Shown here: positions 17,628-26,019 of the stretch, piece after piece
Layout: every line of letters starts with the position of its first letter
How positions within the stretch are numbered: the stretch's first letter is position 1
Assembly: GCF_900109525.1 (NCBI RefSeq)
Contig: NZ_FOAN01000005.1
Span: 434,001 to 498,000 of the forward strand
Reading direction: 5' to 3'
Length of the DNA stretch: 64,000 nucleotides
DNA from: Allobosea lupini
Lineage (GTDB): Bacteria; Pseudomonadota; Alphaproteobacteria; Rhizobiales; Beijerinckiaceae
Notes under the pieces: generated by a model
What the model was told of the DNA's origin: nothing
The model's input: only the letters and a program-made list of their open reading frames with translations
Database searches by the model: none
Translations under genes and position numbers: made by a program

Positions 17628-17652
17628 AACGCACCAACCCTCTCCGGGTTGC
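17628..17652 (-). promoter_or_regulatory. Weak candidate EcfG-type promoter upstream of the DUF1684 gene
   Basis: On the minus strand: GCAAC, 16 nt, CGTT. The general-stress consensus in alphaproteobacteria is GGAAC-N16/17-CGTT, so one base of the -35 element deviates. It ends 50 nt before the chosen start. Listed because a perfect copy serves the neighbouring photolyase genes; alone it would not be convincing. Confidence 0.25.
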
Positions 17653-17735
17653 AACGGTGAGTGATCGTCACCTTTCGGGCAGTCAGTCGATGTCAGCAGC
17701 GACCGAGCTCCCAGCAACCACCGACCAGTTCGGCT

Positions 17736-18116
17736 TCAGATCGGGCGTTGCTCGATCGCATCGACACGATCCGGATAGAAGGCGACGTAGGCTTTTATCG
17801 CGTCCACGGCATCGTAAGGCGTCTCGTACGTCCAAACCGCGTCAACCGCGCGTCCTCCCCCATTCGGGATGCTGAAATACGACGCCTCACCCTTATAGGG
17901 GCAGTACGAATGGGTTTCCGATCGGGTGAGCGCTGTCATGTCGACATCGGCGCGTGGAATATAGTGGACTGCCGGATATGCAGCCTCTTGAAGTATCAGG
18001 GCGTTGACGCTGTCGGCGACAACCCGTCCGCCAACGCTCACGACGATGCGGCTGTGGCTGGGCGAGATCGTGATCGGATGGTGGGGGCCGGGAATTTTTA
18101 CGATCCTCGGATCCAT
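17736..18116 (-). CDS. DUF427 domain protein
   Basis: 126-residue protein of the DUF427 family, a small beta-rich fold of unknown activity. Typical elements: ITISPSHSRIVVSVGGRVVADS, YIPRADVDMTALTRSETHSYCPYKGEASY split across the central strand pair, and VWTYETPYDAVDAIKAYVAFYPDRV. Conserved Cys and Lys of the SYCPYKG motif are present. I start at the ATG at 18116, preceded by AAGGA with good spacing; an in-frame ATG at 18131 would add five residues. Members of this family often sit near stress and photolyase genes, as here. Confidence 0.9.
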   Translation of the reverse strand: MDPRIVKIPGPHHPITISPSHSRIVVSVGGRVVADSVNALILQEAAYPAVHYIPRADVDMTALTRSETHSYCPYKGEASYFSIPNGGGRAVDAVWTYETPYDAVDAIKAYVAFYPDRVDAIEQRPI

Positions 18117-18486
18117 TTCCGTTTCCTTCATCCCAGTCTTGGGGGGGCAGCGATTGTCGAACACGGGCACTCCGCTGACCGAATTGGCTATGGCCGCCTA
18201 GTCCTGCAAGACGTGCCAATGCTCAGCCAATCGGGCGGCCCCATTTCGCAGGATATCGACGGCGATCGATCGAGACGGCCGGGCTTGGATCGAACAAGCC
18301 GTCTTGACCCAGCGGATTTGAGCGCTGTTCTGGATGTCCTCATCGGCCGGAGAGCCGACGGCGGGCAAGCGCCTGCATGTGAGCCTTGAAACGTTCGCGA
18401 TAGCTCAGGGCGGCTTGCAGCGCCATCGCTGTTCCCCGCGCGCGGGCCTCGCACACGGCACGCCCGAAATGCGACCCGTCAGCCGA

Positions 18487-18678
18487 CTAAGGGACAGGCT
18501 TCAAGTCTCCTGGAACGGTCGGGATCAGTTCCGAGACGGTCGGGTGGATCGGAACCGCCCCTTGCAGCATGGGATAGGATGCTCCGGCATGCATCATGTC
18601 CAGGATGATCACGATGTTGTCGAAGAACTGTGTCATGGCAAAGGGCTCCGCGATGAGCGCAACACCGGGCAACTGCAT
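18487..18678 (-). pseudogene. Remnant of a pyridine-nucleotide-disulfide oxidoreductase (C-terminal end only)
   Basis: The reading frame ending at 18487 encodes ILDMMHAGASYPMLQGAVPIHPTVSELIPTVPGDLKP in two conserved blocks (not a continuous known motif). This matches the end of the dimerisation domain of mercuric/glutathione-reductase-like flavoproteins (consensus HPTxSELIPT). Nothing resembling the FAD or NAD domains lies upstream, where the frame decays into unrelated sequence. The stretch 18117-18850 otherwise holds no convincing gene, so it looks like the scar of a deleted oxidoreductase gene. Confidence 0.5.
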
Positions 18679-18849
18679 CGACCGCCAGACTGGATTTCGT
18701 CATGCTTCCGAGCGACCGCGGAGCGCCGCCAGCGGGCTGGCGAAATGCTCGGCTGGCTGCTGCTTTCGGGCTTCGCAGCGCCGCCGGCCGCGTTCGCGAC
18801 TTCTGGCTCCGGCCACGTCTGTCCAGTCGGTATGGGCTTCGCTCATGCG

Positions 18850-18874
18850 GGAACCTAAGGAGGCCGCCGCCGTT
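18850..18874 (+). promoter_or_regulatory. EcfG-type general stress promoter
   Basis: GGAAC at 18850-18854, exactly 16 nt, then CGTT at 18871-18874. This fits the alphaproteobacterial sigma-EcfG consensus without a mismatch. It lies 30 nt upstream of the small-protein gene that heads the DUF2256-photolyase gene row, a sensible distance for a promoter. General-stress control of photolyase genes is biologically expected. Confidence 0.65.
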
Positions 18875-18904
18875 TGAGGCCGAGTGAACCAGAGAGGCGA
18901 CGAC

Positions 18905-19033
18905 ATGATCAGGCTTATTCTTGCGGGTGCAGCAGGCTACATGTTGTGGCGCAGGCCGGAGTTGCGAGAACGCGTTTTCGGATTGACGCGAGATGTTCTC
19001 GACCGTCTTACGGCGTCACCCCCGCGCAGGTGA
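18905..19033 (+). CDS. 42-residue hypothetical protein with N-terminal hydrophobic stretch
   Basis: A short gene starting ATG with AGAGG 8 nt upstream: residues MIRLILAGAAGYMLWRRP form a short hydrophobic segment followed by a basic, amphipathic helix-like part (ELRERVFGLTRDVLDRL) and a PPRR end. This layout suggests a small membrane-associated protein. It directly follows a good stress promoter and precedes DUF2256 and the photolyase on the same strand. I do not recognise a family. Confidence 0.55.
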   Translation: MIRLILAGAAGYMLWRRPELRERVFGLTRDVLDRLTASPPRR

Positions 19034-19091
19034 CACAGGGAAGATGCGCTCACGGCGCGCGCTGAGAACCTGATTTCGTCCGTGCGCGACG

Positions 19092-19274
19092 ATGGAAGCG
19101 AAATTGCGAATGCCGAAGATGCGACGGAAGGCCGATCTGCCGACGAAGATCTGCGTGTCCTGTGGCCGGCCGTTCGCATGGCGCAAGAAATGGGAGCGTG
19201 TTTGGGAGACGATCGCGACATGCTCGGACCGCTGCCGCGAAGCGGCACGGCGGGACCGTCGACGCGCGGATTGA
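19092..19274 (+). CDS. DUF2256 small zinc-ribbon-like protein
   Basis: 60 residues with the DUF2256 pattern [16 protein letters not shown], then CSDRCREA: four cysteines in two CxxC-type pairs, probably binding zinc. The family is around 50 residues long and is characteristically encoded next to cryptochrome/photolyase-related genes, as here. An internal ATG at 19110 would give a length closer to the family norm. Its stop region overlaps the photolyase gene in another frame. Confidence 0.82.
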   Translation: MEAKLRMPKMRRKADLPTKICVSCGRPFAWRKKWERVWETIATCSDRCREAARRDRRRAD

Positions 19275-20836
19275 CCCTCGTTTTCGTCCTGGGCGATCAG
19301 CTCACCCGCGATTTGTCCGCGCTGGATGGCCTGGCGCCTGGCGACATCGTTCTGATAGTCGAGGTCGCCGACGAAACGACCTATGTCCGTCACCAAAAGC
19401 AGAAGATCGCGCTCGTCCTGTCAGCCATGCGGCATTTCGCGGCGGAACTGCGAGCCGAGGGGATCACCGTCGACTATGTCGAGCTCGACGCGACAGGGAA
19501 TACGGGTGCGTTTGGCACCGAACTCGTCCGAGCCGTAGCGAGGCATCGGCCCGACAGGATCGTCGTCACCGAGCCGGGCGAATGGCGCGTGCGCCGCATG
19601 ATGGACGATTGGCCGGCGCTGACCGGTGTCCCCGTCGAGATCCGCGACGATGACCGCTTCCTCTGTTCTCGCGCCGAATTTCGGCACTGGGCTGGCGATC
19701 GGCGCAGCTATCGGATGGAGTTCTTCTATCGCGAGATGCGCCGCCGGACCGGCATTCTGATGGATGGAGAAGAGCCCGCTGGAGGACGCTGGAATTTTGA
19801 TGCCGAGAACCGGAAGCGGTTGCCGAAGGGGATGCGCTCGCCGCCACGGCCGGTGTTCGAGCGTGACGCGATCACGAGCCGCGTGCTTGACCTGGTAGCG
19901 TCGCGTTTCGCGGATCATTTCGGCGATCTGGACGCATTCGACTGGCCTGTCACGCGCAGGGAAGCTCTGAGCGCGCTCGACTGGTTCATTGCGCAGGCGC
20001 TGCCGCGCTTCGGCGACTATCAGGACGCCATGGCAGAAGACGATCCACGTCTTTTCCACGCGCTTCTCTCGCCTTCTCTCAATCTCGGCCTGCTGACGGC
20101 GCGAGAGGTCTGCGTCGCGGCCGAGCAGGCCTATCGGAGAGGCGATGCTCCACTGAATGCTGCTGAGGGCTTCATCCGGCAGATCCTCGGCTGGCGCGAA
20201 TATGTGCGCGGCGTCTATTGGCTGGAGATGCCGGCCTATGCCCAGACCAACGCGCTTGAGGCGGAGCGGCCTTTGCCATGGTTCTACTGGTCTGGCGACA
20301 CCGAGATGAACTGCCTGGCCCGCGCGATCATGGACACGCGGCGCCACGCCTATGCCCATCATATCCAGCGGCTGATGGTGACGGGCAATTTCGCGCTGCT
20401 CGCCGGCATCAGACCAGCCGAGATCGAGGAATGGTATCTGATCGTCTATGCCGATGCCTATGACTGGGTCGAGCTGCCGAACGTTCACGGCATGGTCGCC
20501 TTCGCGGATGGCGGCATGCTGGCCTCCAAGCCCTACGCCGCCTCTGGCGCCTATATCGATCGGATGTCCGATTACTGCAGCCGCTGCGTCTACAGCCCGC
20601 AGATCAAGACCGGCAAGGGCGCCTGCCCGTTCAACCTGCTGTACTGGGATTTCCTGATGAGGAACCGCCGAAAGCTGGAACAGCTGCCCAGAATGGCGAT
20701 GCCCTACCGCACCCTCGATCGCATGGACTCGTCCCGCCGCGAGACGATTCGCAGCGAGGCGCGTGCTTTCCTCGAAGGCTTGGCAGAGCCTGGCACGAAG
20801 ATGCATGTCGCGACACAGGGTGACCTGTTCGGCTGA
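19220..20836 (+). CDS. Iron-sulfur bacterial cryptochrome/photolyase-related protein (FeS-BCP)
   Basis: About 538 residues. The family repairs (6-4) photoproducts or senses blue light with FAD, a lumazine antenna and a [4Fe-4S] cluster. Seen here: the N-terminal [12 protein letters not shown] antenna-domain start, [34 protein letters not shown]-like [19 protein letters not shown] for FAD binding, and the C-terminal [11 protein letters not shown] plus GACPFN cysteines. With MNCLARA these give the four cluster ligands. The ATG at 19220 follows GGGAG. A TTG at 19271, overlapping the DUF2256 stop by 4 nt, gives the N-terminus most like other members, so the start is open. Confidence 0.93.
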   Translation: MLGPLPRSGTAGPSTRGLTLVFVLGDQLTRDLSALDGLAPGDIVLIVEVADETTYVRHQKQKIALVLSAMRHFAAELRAEGITVDYVELDATGNTGAFGTELVRAVARHRPDRIVVTEPGEWRVRRMMDDWPALTGVPVEIRDDDRFLCSRAEFRHWAGDRRSYRMEFFYREMRRRTGILMDGEEPAGGRWNFDAENRKRLPKGMRSPPRPVFERDAITSRVLDLVASRFADHFGDLDAFDWPVTRREALSALDWFIAQALPRFGDYQDAMAEDDPRLFHALLSPSLNLGLLTAREVCVAAEQAYRRGDAPLNAAEGFIRQILGWREYVRGVYWLEMPAYAQTNALEAERPLPWFYWSGDTEMNCLARAIMDTRRHAYAHHIQRLMVTGNFALLAGIRPAEIEEWYLIVYADAYDWVELPNVHGMVAFADGGMLASKPYAASGAYIDRMSDYCSRCVYSPQIKTGKGACPFNLLYWDFLMRNRRKLEQLPRMAMPYRTLDRMDSSRRETIRSEARAFLEGLAEPGTKMHVATQGDLFG

Positions 20837-20860
20837 AGGCTGCATCCCCGCACCCAGGCA

Positions 20861-21577
20861 TCAATATGGAATTCGCGCGCCATCCCAGGCCAGCAATGCG
20901 CCGGATTGCTCGCTGGTCGCGTTCTCCAGCACATTGAGCAGGTTCGCCGCGGCATCCTCGGGCGCGAACAACCCGGCATGGGCCTCATTGCTCCGGAAGG
21001 GCTTCGACAGGCGCGTCGTGACCGTGCCGGGGTGCAGCGACAGCGCTATGGCCTCGGGGCGCGTCCGCTTCAGCTCGATCGCGAGCGTCCGGATCACCTG
21101 ATTGAGCGCTGCCTTTGAGGCGCGATAGGCGTACCAGCCGCCCAGCCGGTTGTCCTCGATCGATCCCACGCGCGCCGACAATACGGCGAAGATCGATCGG
21201 CCCTGTCGCGGCAGCAGCGGAATGAAATGCTTGGCGATGACGGCAGGTCCGATGGCGTTGACCGCAAAGAGTCGCGCCATCGCGGCCGGATCGATCATCT
21301 TCAGCGCCTTCTCGGGATGGATGTCGGTGTCGTGGAGAAGGCCGCTCGCAACGACGACCAGGCTGACCGGTCCTGCCGACCCGATCGATCCCGCGATCCG
21401 TTCGATGCTGGCCTCGTCGGTGATGTCCGCGGTGTGAAAACGGATGACCTCGTGAGGCGCGCAGGACGTCCGCGAAATCCCGTGGACCATCGAATACCGG
21501 CCCGACGCGGCGATAGCCTCGGCGAGCGCGCCGCCGATCCCGCCAGAGGCACCGATGATCACCGCTGCATCTGGCAC
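20861..21577 (-). CDS. Short-chain dehydrogenase/reductase (SDR) family protein
   Basis: 238-residue Rossmann-fold oxidoreductase: nucleotide loop IGASGGIGGALA at residue 8, NAIGP of the NAG-type motif near residue 108, Ser of VLSARVGS, and catalytic YRASK around residue 153. The order resembles the CsgA-like SDR group. Substrate unknown. It converges on the photolyase gene with 24 bp between them and precedes nothing else in its direction, so it may be transcribed with the 2H phosphoesterase gene 37 nt upstream. Confidence 0.9.
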   Translation of the reverse strand: MPDAAVIIGASGGIGGALAEAIAASGRYSMVHGISRTSCAPHEVIRFHTADITDEASIERIAGSIGSAGPVSLVVVASGLLHDTDIHPEKALKMIDPAAMARLFAVNAIGPAVIAKHFIPLLPRQGRSIFAVLSARVGSIEDNRLGGWYAYRASKAALNQVIRTLAIELKRTRPEAIALSLHPGTVTTRLSKPFRSNEAHAGLFAPEDAAANLLNVLENATSEQSGALLAWDGARIPY

Positions 21578-21613
21578 GGGCGGATGCCTCCCACACGATC
21601 TGTCACGACGGCG

Positions 21614-22129
21614 TCATCCCTCGAACCCGAATTCACCGGCTGCTTCCCACGGACCTCCACGATAGCGCCAGAGTTGCAGGGCTGTCCCAGTCACGTCGAA
21701 TGGTTTGAACGCCTCCGACAACCGTCGGTAAAGCGCTTTGGCGGCATCGGCGGGCACCTTGTTCTGGATCGTCACATGCGGGCGGAAGGCCTGCGCATCT
21801 TGTGGTGTCAGATGAGCAGACCAGCGTCGCGCGATCATCTCCCTAACGTCGATCAGCTCGCTGCCGCTGACATTGTAGGCCACGCCGTTGCCCAGGAACC
21901 GAAGTGAAGGAATCGATAGCTTCAGCGGGCCGGTTCGGCCTGCCACCGATGCCAATTGCCCAGCGATTTCACTGCAGTGATCGCCCGGCAGATGATGGAA
22001 CATCGTCAAATGTGCCGGAACGAGATTGCGGCTCGGCGGAAAGTGACGTTCACGCTCGGAATTGAATCGCACAAAGCTCTGCTGATCCAGACGCAACGTC
22101 ACGATAAGTGGCGAATCGTCCCTGACCAT
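21614..22129 (-). CDS. 2'-5' RNA ligase family (2H phosphoesterase) protein
   Basis: 171-residue protein of the 2H superfamily, which opens 2',3'-cyclic or 2'-5' phosphodiester bonds. Both catalytic HxTx motifs are present: HLTM near residue 40 and HVTI near residue 116. I start at the ATG at 22129 because GGGGAG lies 6 nt upstream. Longer in-frame extensions to 22273 would overlap the GH2 gene and add a disordered proline-rich N-terminus. It sits with the SDR and photolyase genes in a small damage-response neighbourhood. Confidence 0.88.
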   Translation of the reverse strand: MVRDDSPLIVTLRLDQQSFVRFNSERERHFPPSRNLVPAHLTMFHHLPGDHCSEIAGQLASVAGRTGPLKLSIPSLRFLGNGVAYNVSGSELIDVREMIARRWSAHLTPQDAQAFRPHVTIQNKVPADAAKALYRRLSEAFKPFDVTGTALQLWRYRGGPWEAAGEFGFEG

Positions 22130-22259
22130 CCAGGTCTCCCCTACGCCAAGCGCCATCGGTTTTTTTGGAGGCTGAGGGTCCGGCAGCATCAGATGCAATG
22201 GCCTCGATTCCGAGGACAGGCAACCCTCTCCTGTTGGCGCCTTGCGGTGCTGGTCCGGC

Positions 22260-24026
22260 TCACCATTCGGCAAAGAGCTCCGTGAGCACTGCGAAGGCCA
22301 GCTTTCGGGTCGTCTTGTCCTCGGCGATCAGGCCTTTCCGGTTGAAGCCCTTCTGAAAGCTGGTCTGGCGGCGCTCGGTCCGGAAATCGTAGAGCAGCCA
22401 GGCGGCGATCCCGGCGACGTAAGGTGTCGCTGCCAGCCTTCTCACCTGCTGACGATAGAACTCGGCCTGCCAGTCCTCCGTGAACAGGACACGGCCAGCC
22501 CCCCGGTGGCCGGGCAACGCATCGGCGCCGGTTTCCGAGACGATCACCGGCTTGCCGGGGGCCGAATTGGCGAGCAGGCGGTCGAGCCCGGAGAAATCCG
22601 GTTCGTACCACCCGAAATACTCGTTGAGGCCGATGACATCGAGATGCTCGGCAAGCCGATCCTCGATGGCGAAAGTCTCGCGGTTGATCAGGCAGGCGGC
22701 GCCGATCAGCCGGGTCGGGTCCGCCTTCCTGGCAACCTGCGCGAGCCGCGCCATGAAGGACAGGCGCGCATCGGTGTCGGCATTCTCGTTGCCGACCCCC
22801 CAGAGGATGACGCTGGCCCGGTTGATGTCGCGGGCGATCAGCTCGCGCAACTGGTTCTCGGCATCGGCATAGGTATCGGGGTTGTCGAAGGCGATCGCCC
22901 AGTAGACCGGGATCTCGGCCCAGAGCAGCAGGCCCATCTCGTCGGCGATCCGCGCGACGTGCGCATGGTGTGGATAGTGAGACAGGCGCAGGAAGTTGCC
23001 GCCGAGTTCCTTGACGTGGCGGAGGCGGCGGCGGACATCGTCTTCCGTCGAGACCTTGCCGAGCACCAGATCGTCCTCATGGACGCAGACGCCCTTGAGC
23101 CAGATCTTCTCGCCATTGAGCAGGATGTCGGTGCCACGGGCCTCGATCGTGCGAAAGCCGAGGCGCTCGGTGATGCGATCCTCGCCGCAGGAAAACACGG
23201 CATCGTAGAGCCGGGGCGCTTCTGGAGACCATGCTTGTCCCGTGAATGGCGTCGTCACCTCGCCTTCGCCATCCCTGACGGCAATGGAGAGCGACAGGCC
23301 GAGCTCGGGGATGTCGACCCTGGCGGTCGCGTCGACCGTCTCGGATAGTGCGATCGAGAACCGAATCTGTCGCCCACCGGGCAGCAACGCGGCGCGTGCC
23401 TCGCGGATGAACACCGCCGGCAGGCGCATCAGCGAGATCTCGCGGTAAAGCCCGCCATAGTTGAACCAGTCGATATGCTGCATCGGCACGCGGACTGGGG
23501 AGCGCCGGTTCTCGACCATGACCTGCAGGCGATTGCGGCCATTCCGCAAGGCATCGGTCACATCGAGGCTGAACGGCGTCGAGCCGCCGCGATGGCCGCC
23601 GACATGGATGCCGTTGACGAACACGAGCGCCGCATAATTCGCCGCTCCGATATTGAGGATCGCCCTTTCGCCGGCGTGGCCGCTTTGCCAGTCGAGATGG
23701 CGCGTGTACCAGGCGGCGCCCTCGAAATAGGTCCATTCCGGCTTCAGCAGGTTCCAGCACGACGGAACGGGCACAAGCTCCCCCGCCTCGATCTCGTAAT
23801 CGCGCGGCTGCGACCATTGCGACGGCGGCGTCTCGTCGAGCGCAAACCATTTTTGCCGCAGGCCCTCGTCGAAGAGGTCGAGCGTCAATCGCCAGTCGCC
23901 GGCCAGCGACAGCACCGGCCGGCCGTTGACCGGCACATAGGTCGCGGCGCCGGCGAGCCCGGCAAGATAGGGCCGGGCGTAGTCCTCGTCATGGAGATGA
24001 TGGAAAGGATCGTCGGCCGCCATCAT
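22260..24026 (-). CDS. Glycoside hydrolase family 2 (beta-glucuronidase/beta-galactosidase type)
   Basis: 588 residues: N-terminal jelly-roll sugar-binding domain (about 40-200), immunoglobulin-like domain (about 205-295) and TIM barrel (about 300-588). Catalytic residues are visible as acid/base Glu414 in WGVGNENAD and nucleophile Glu498 in VIVSETGAD. LRLSHYPHH matches the family signature. No signal peptide, so it acts on an imported oligosaccharide or glycoside. Last gene of the LacI-linked sugar operon, overlapping its neighbour by 4 nt. The size and motif spacing favour a glucuronidase-like enzyme, but the exact sugar is unknown. Confidence 0.92.
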   Translation of the reverse strand: MMAADDPFHHLHDEDYARPYLAGLAGAATYVPVNGRPVLSLAGDWRLTLDLFDEGLRQKWFALDETPPSQWSQPRDYEIEAGELVPVPSCWNLLKPEWTYFEGAAWYTRHLDWQSGHAGERAILNIGAANYAALVFVNGIHVGGHRGGSTPFSLDVTDALRNGRNRLQVMVENRRSPVRVPMQHIDWFNYGGLYREISLMRLPAVFIREARAALLPGGRQIRFSIALSETVDATARVDIPELGLSLSIAVRDGEGEVTTPFTGQAWSPEAPRLYDAVFSCGEDRITERLGFRTIEARGTDILLNGEKIWLKGVCVHEDDLVLGKVSTEDDVRRRLRHVKELGGNFLRLSHYPHHAHVARIADEMGLLLWAEIPVYWAIAFDNPDTYADAENQLRELIARDINRASVILWGVGNENADTDARLSFMARLAQVARKADPTRLIGAACLINRETFAIEDRLAEHLDVIGLNEYFGWYEPDFSGLDRLLANSAPGKPVIVSETGADALPGHRGAGRVLFTEDWQAEFYRQQVRRLAATPYVAGIAAWLLYDFRTERRQTSFQKGFNRKGLIAEDKTTRKLAFAVLTELFAEW

Positions 24027-25168
24027 CGCGCTCCGAGCCGGTAGCCGATGCCGATCGTCCGGCGGAAGCGCCAGTTCCAGCGGCCGGGGAACAGCATATC
24101 GGCGATCATCGCGATCGCGATCCAGCGGAACCAGGTCGCGAAGCCGTTGGAAATCCCTTGCGGCTCCTCATAGCCCTTGACCCAGCCATCCTGCCGGCGG
24201 ACGCCGGTGCGGACATCGCAGAAGCCGCCATCGGCGTTCTGGTCGGCAAGCAGCGCGTCGAGCAGGGTGGAGAGCCATTGGCGGCTCTCGTCACGGCGAT
24301 GGTCGAGCAAGGCGAGGCCGTGGACGAGGACATCGACCGCGTCCACGTCGATGCAGGCGGAATCGACGCGCGGCGGCAGCGAGAGCACGTAGTCCACCGA
24401 GCGGTCGAAGGCGGCAGGGATGCGGCCTTCGTGATACCAGATATGGAAATTGTGCATCGAGCCGGCGAAGGCGTGCAGCAGGCGCGTCGGGTCGGAGAGC
24501 TGGCCGACGCCCCAGAAGCCGGTGCTGGGCTCGCGGTTGCGGTCGTGCCAGCCATAGAGAATCTCGAGCGCGGCATCGACGCGTGCCCGCATCGCGGCAT
24601 CCCCGTCCCGCCGCAGGAGCAGGAAGAAGCCCGCCAGGTTGACGATGTTGTTGCCCTCCTGCCAGGGGTCGTTGAGGTCGCGATCGGCCAGCCAGGCCTT
24701 GAGTTTCAGCGGATCGAGGAAGGGCTTGGCGAAAGCCAGGTTCGGCCGCCGGCCCGGTTTCAGGGCATCGATGGCGCCGAGCGTGTAATTGGTGACGTGG
24801 AAGTCGATATAGCGCCAGGTCTCGTCCCGATCGGGCTTCTTGAACACGGCTTCGCCGGTCATGCCGGGCACGCGGACGATGCCGTCGAGGCGGCGGTGCC
24901 CTTCAAGCCAGGTGACGAGCGCGGCCCTCTCGCCCTCGGAATAGCCGCCGAGCCCGCCGATCAGGTCGAGGCACATGATGCCGTTATAGGTGCCGTAGAG
25001 GTTGACGCCCGGCCAGTCCGCGGGATCCTGCGCGGCCGAAATGCGCATGACGCCGCGCGGCGCACCCGGCACCTGCATCGTGGCGAACCAGTCGAGCGAG
25101 CGCCGCCTCGCGGCCTCGATCGCGGCCGTGCGGCTGGTCTGCGATATCGCATCGTACATCAGGCTCAT
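24023..25168 (-). CDS. Hypothetical alpha/alpha-barrel-like protein in sugar operon
   Basis: 381 residues without signal peptide. Repeated helical segments with aromatic-rich turns (GVNLYGTYNGIMCLDLIGGLGGYS, WHDRNREPSTGFWGVGQLSD, SMHNFHIWYHEGRIPAAFD, LADQNADGGFCDVRTG) suggest a toroidal alpha/alpha barrel as in unsaturated-glucuronyl hydrolases or terpenoid-cyclase-like folds. The QNADGGF block resembles prenyltransferase/cyclase repeats. ATGA overlap with the permease gene upstream and GH2 downstream points to a role in glycan breakdown, for example as a hydrolase or lyase. Not assigned to a known family by me. Confidence 0.75.
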   Translation of the reverse strand: MSLMYDAISQTSRTAAIEAARRRSLDWFATMQVPGAPRGVMRISAAQDPADWPGVNLYGTYNGIMCLDLIGGLGGYSEGERAALVTWLEGHRRLDGIVRVPGMTGEAVFKKPDRDETWRYIDFHVTNYTLGAIDALKPGRRPNLAFAKPFLDPLKLKAWLADRDLNDPWQEGNNIVNLAGFFLLLRRDGDAAMRARVDAALEILYGWHDRNREPSTGFWGVGQLSDPTRLLHAFAGSMHNFHIWYHEGRIPAAFDRSVDYVLSLPPRVDSACIDVDAVDVLVHGLALLDHRRDESRQWLSTLLDALLADQNADGGFCDVRTGVRRQDGWVKGYEEPQGISNGFATWFRWIAIAMIADMLFPGRWNWRFRRTIGIGYRLGAR

Positions 25169-26019
25169 CCCTTGACTGCCCCGCTCGCCATGCCCGCCAT
25201 CACCCGTTTCTGGGCGAGCAGGAACAGCCCGGCCACCGGCAGCGTGGTGATCACGGCGAGCGCCATGATTCCCTGGAAATTGGCCCCCAACTCGGTGTTC
25301 ATCGACAGGAGCGCCACCGGGAGCGTGTAGGTGTCGGGCGTCTTCGAGATCACCAGCACCGGGAACCACTGGGCCCAGTTGAGCAGGAAGGTGATCAGCG
25401 CGACCGTCGCCGTGATCGAGGACGCCATCGGCAGGACGATGCGGAACAGGATCTGCGTCTCGTTGGCGCCGTCGATGATCGCGGCCTCGATGACCTCGCC
25501 CGGAATCTTCCGGAAGAACTGCTCGAACAGGAAGAACTGGATCGGGCCGAGCGCCAGGAAGAGCACGATGCCGGCATAGGAGCCGAGCAGGCCGAGCTTG
25601 AACATCACCAGATAGACCGGGATCACCAGCAGCATGTAGGGGTACATGATCGTGACGAGGAAGCCGTAGCGCAGCGCGGTGAACCCGGGCAGCTGCGGCT
25701 TGCGCGTCAGCGCATACGCGCCGAGCGCGGTGACGACGACGCTCAGCACCGTCGAGGCCGTGGTGATCGCCAGCGAATTGGCGATGTAGCGCACCAGCGA
25801 GACGCCGCCGAGGCTGGCGATCTCCGTGAAGATCGAGAAGTCCAGCGTCTCGGGCAACAGCCGCAGCGGATCGTCCATGATCGCCCGCGTCGAGCGGAAG
25901 GCGCTGACCAGCATCCACCAGTAGGGGTAGAGGAAAGCCAGGCCGACCAGTCCGGCGAAGACGTAGGCGACGATCTGGAGCGGCCGGCTGACCCGCGTCA
26001 TCTGCACAGCGGCACTCAT
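25165..26019 (-). CDS. Carbohydrate ABC transporter permease (MalG/UgpE type)
   Basis: 284 residues, six membrane helices. The EAA coupling loop reads EAAIIDGANETQILFRIVLPMASS, typical of the CUT1 family of oligosaccharide importers. The N-terminus has the MalG-like YPYWWMLVSAFRS segment. It pairs with the MalF-type permease encoded immediately upstream (4-nt overlap). No ATPase gene lies in the operon, so a shared MsmK/UgpC-type ATPase is probably used. Confidence 0.93.
   Translation of the reverse strand: MSAAVQMTRVSRPLQIVAYVFAGLVGLAFLYPYWWMLVSAFRSTRAIMDDPLRLLPETLDFSIFTEIASLGGVSLVRYIANSLAITTASTVLSVVVTALGAYALTRKPQLPGFTALRYGFLVTIMYPYMLLVIPVYLVMFKLGLLGSYAGIVLFLALGPIQFFLFEQFFRKIPGEVIEAAIIDGANETQILFRIVLPMASSITATVALITFLLNWAQWFPVLVISKTPDTYTLPVALLSMNTELGANFQGIMALAVITTLPVAGLFLLAQKRVMAGMASGAVKG

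Noticed and set aside
18340-18426. 28-codon frame (MALQAALSYRERFKAHMQAL...) on the minus strand downstream of the oxidoreductase remnant
   Set aside because: Looks protein-like but is too short, has no ribosome binding site and no known family; possibly another decayed end.
22242-23348. 368-codon plus-strand frame opposite the GH2 gene
   Set aside because: No family-like segments; GH2 catalytic motifs are on the other strand.
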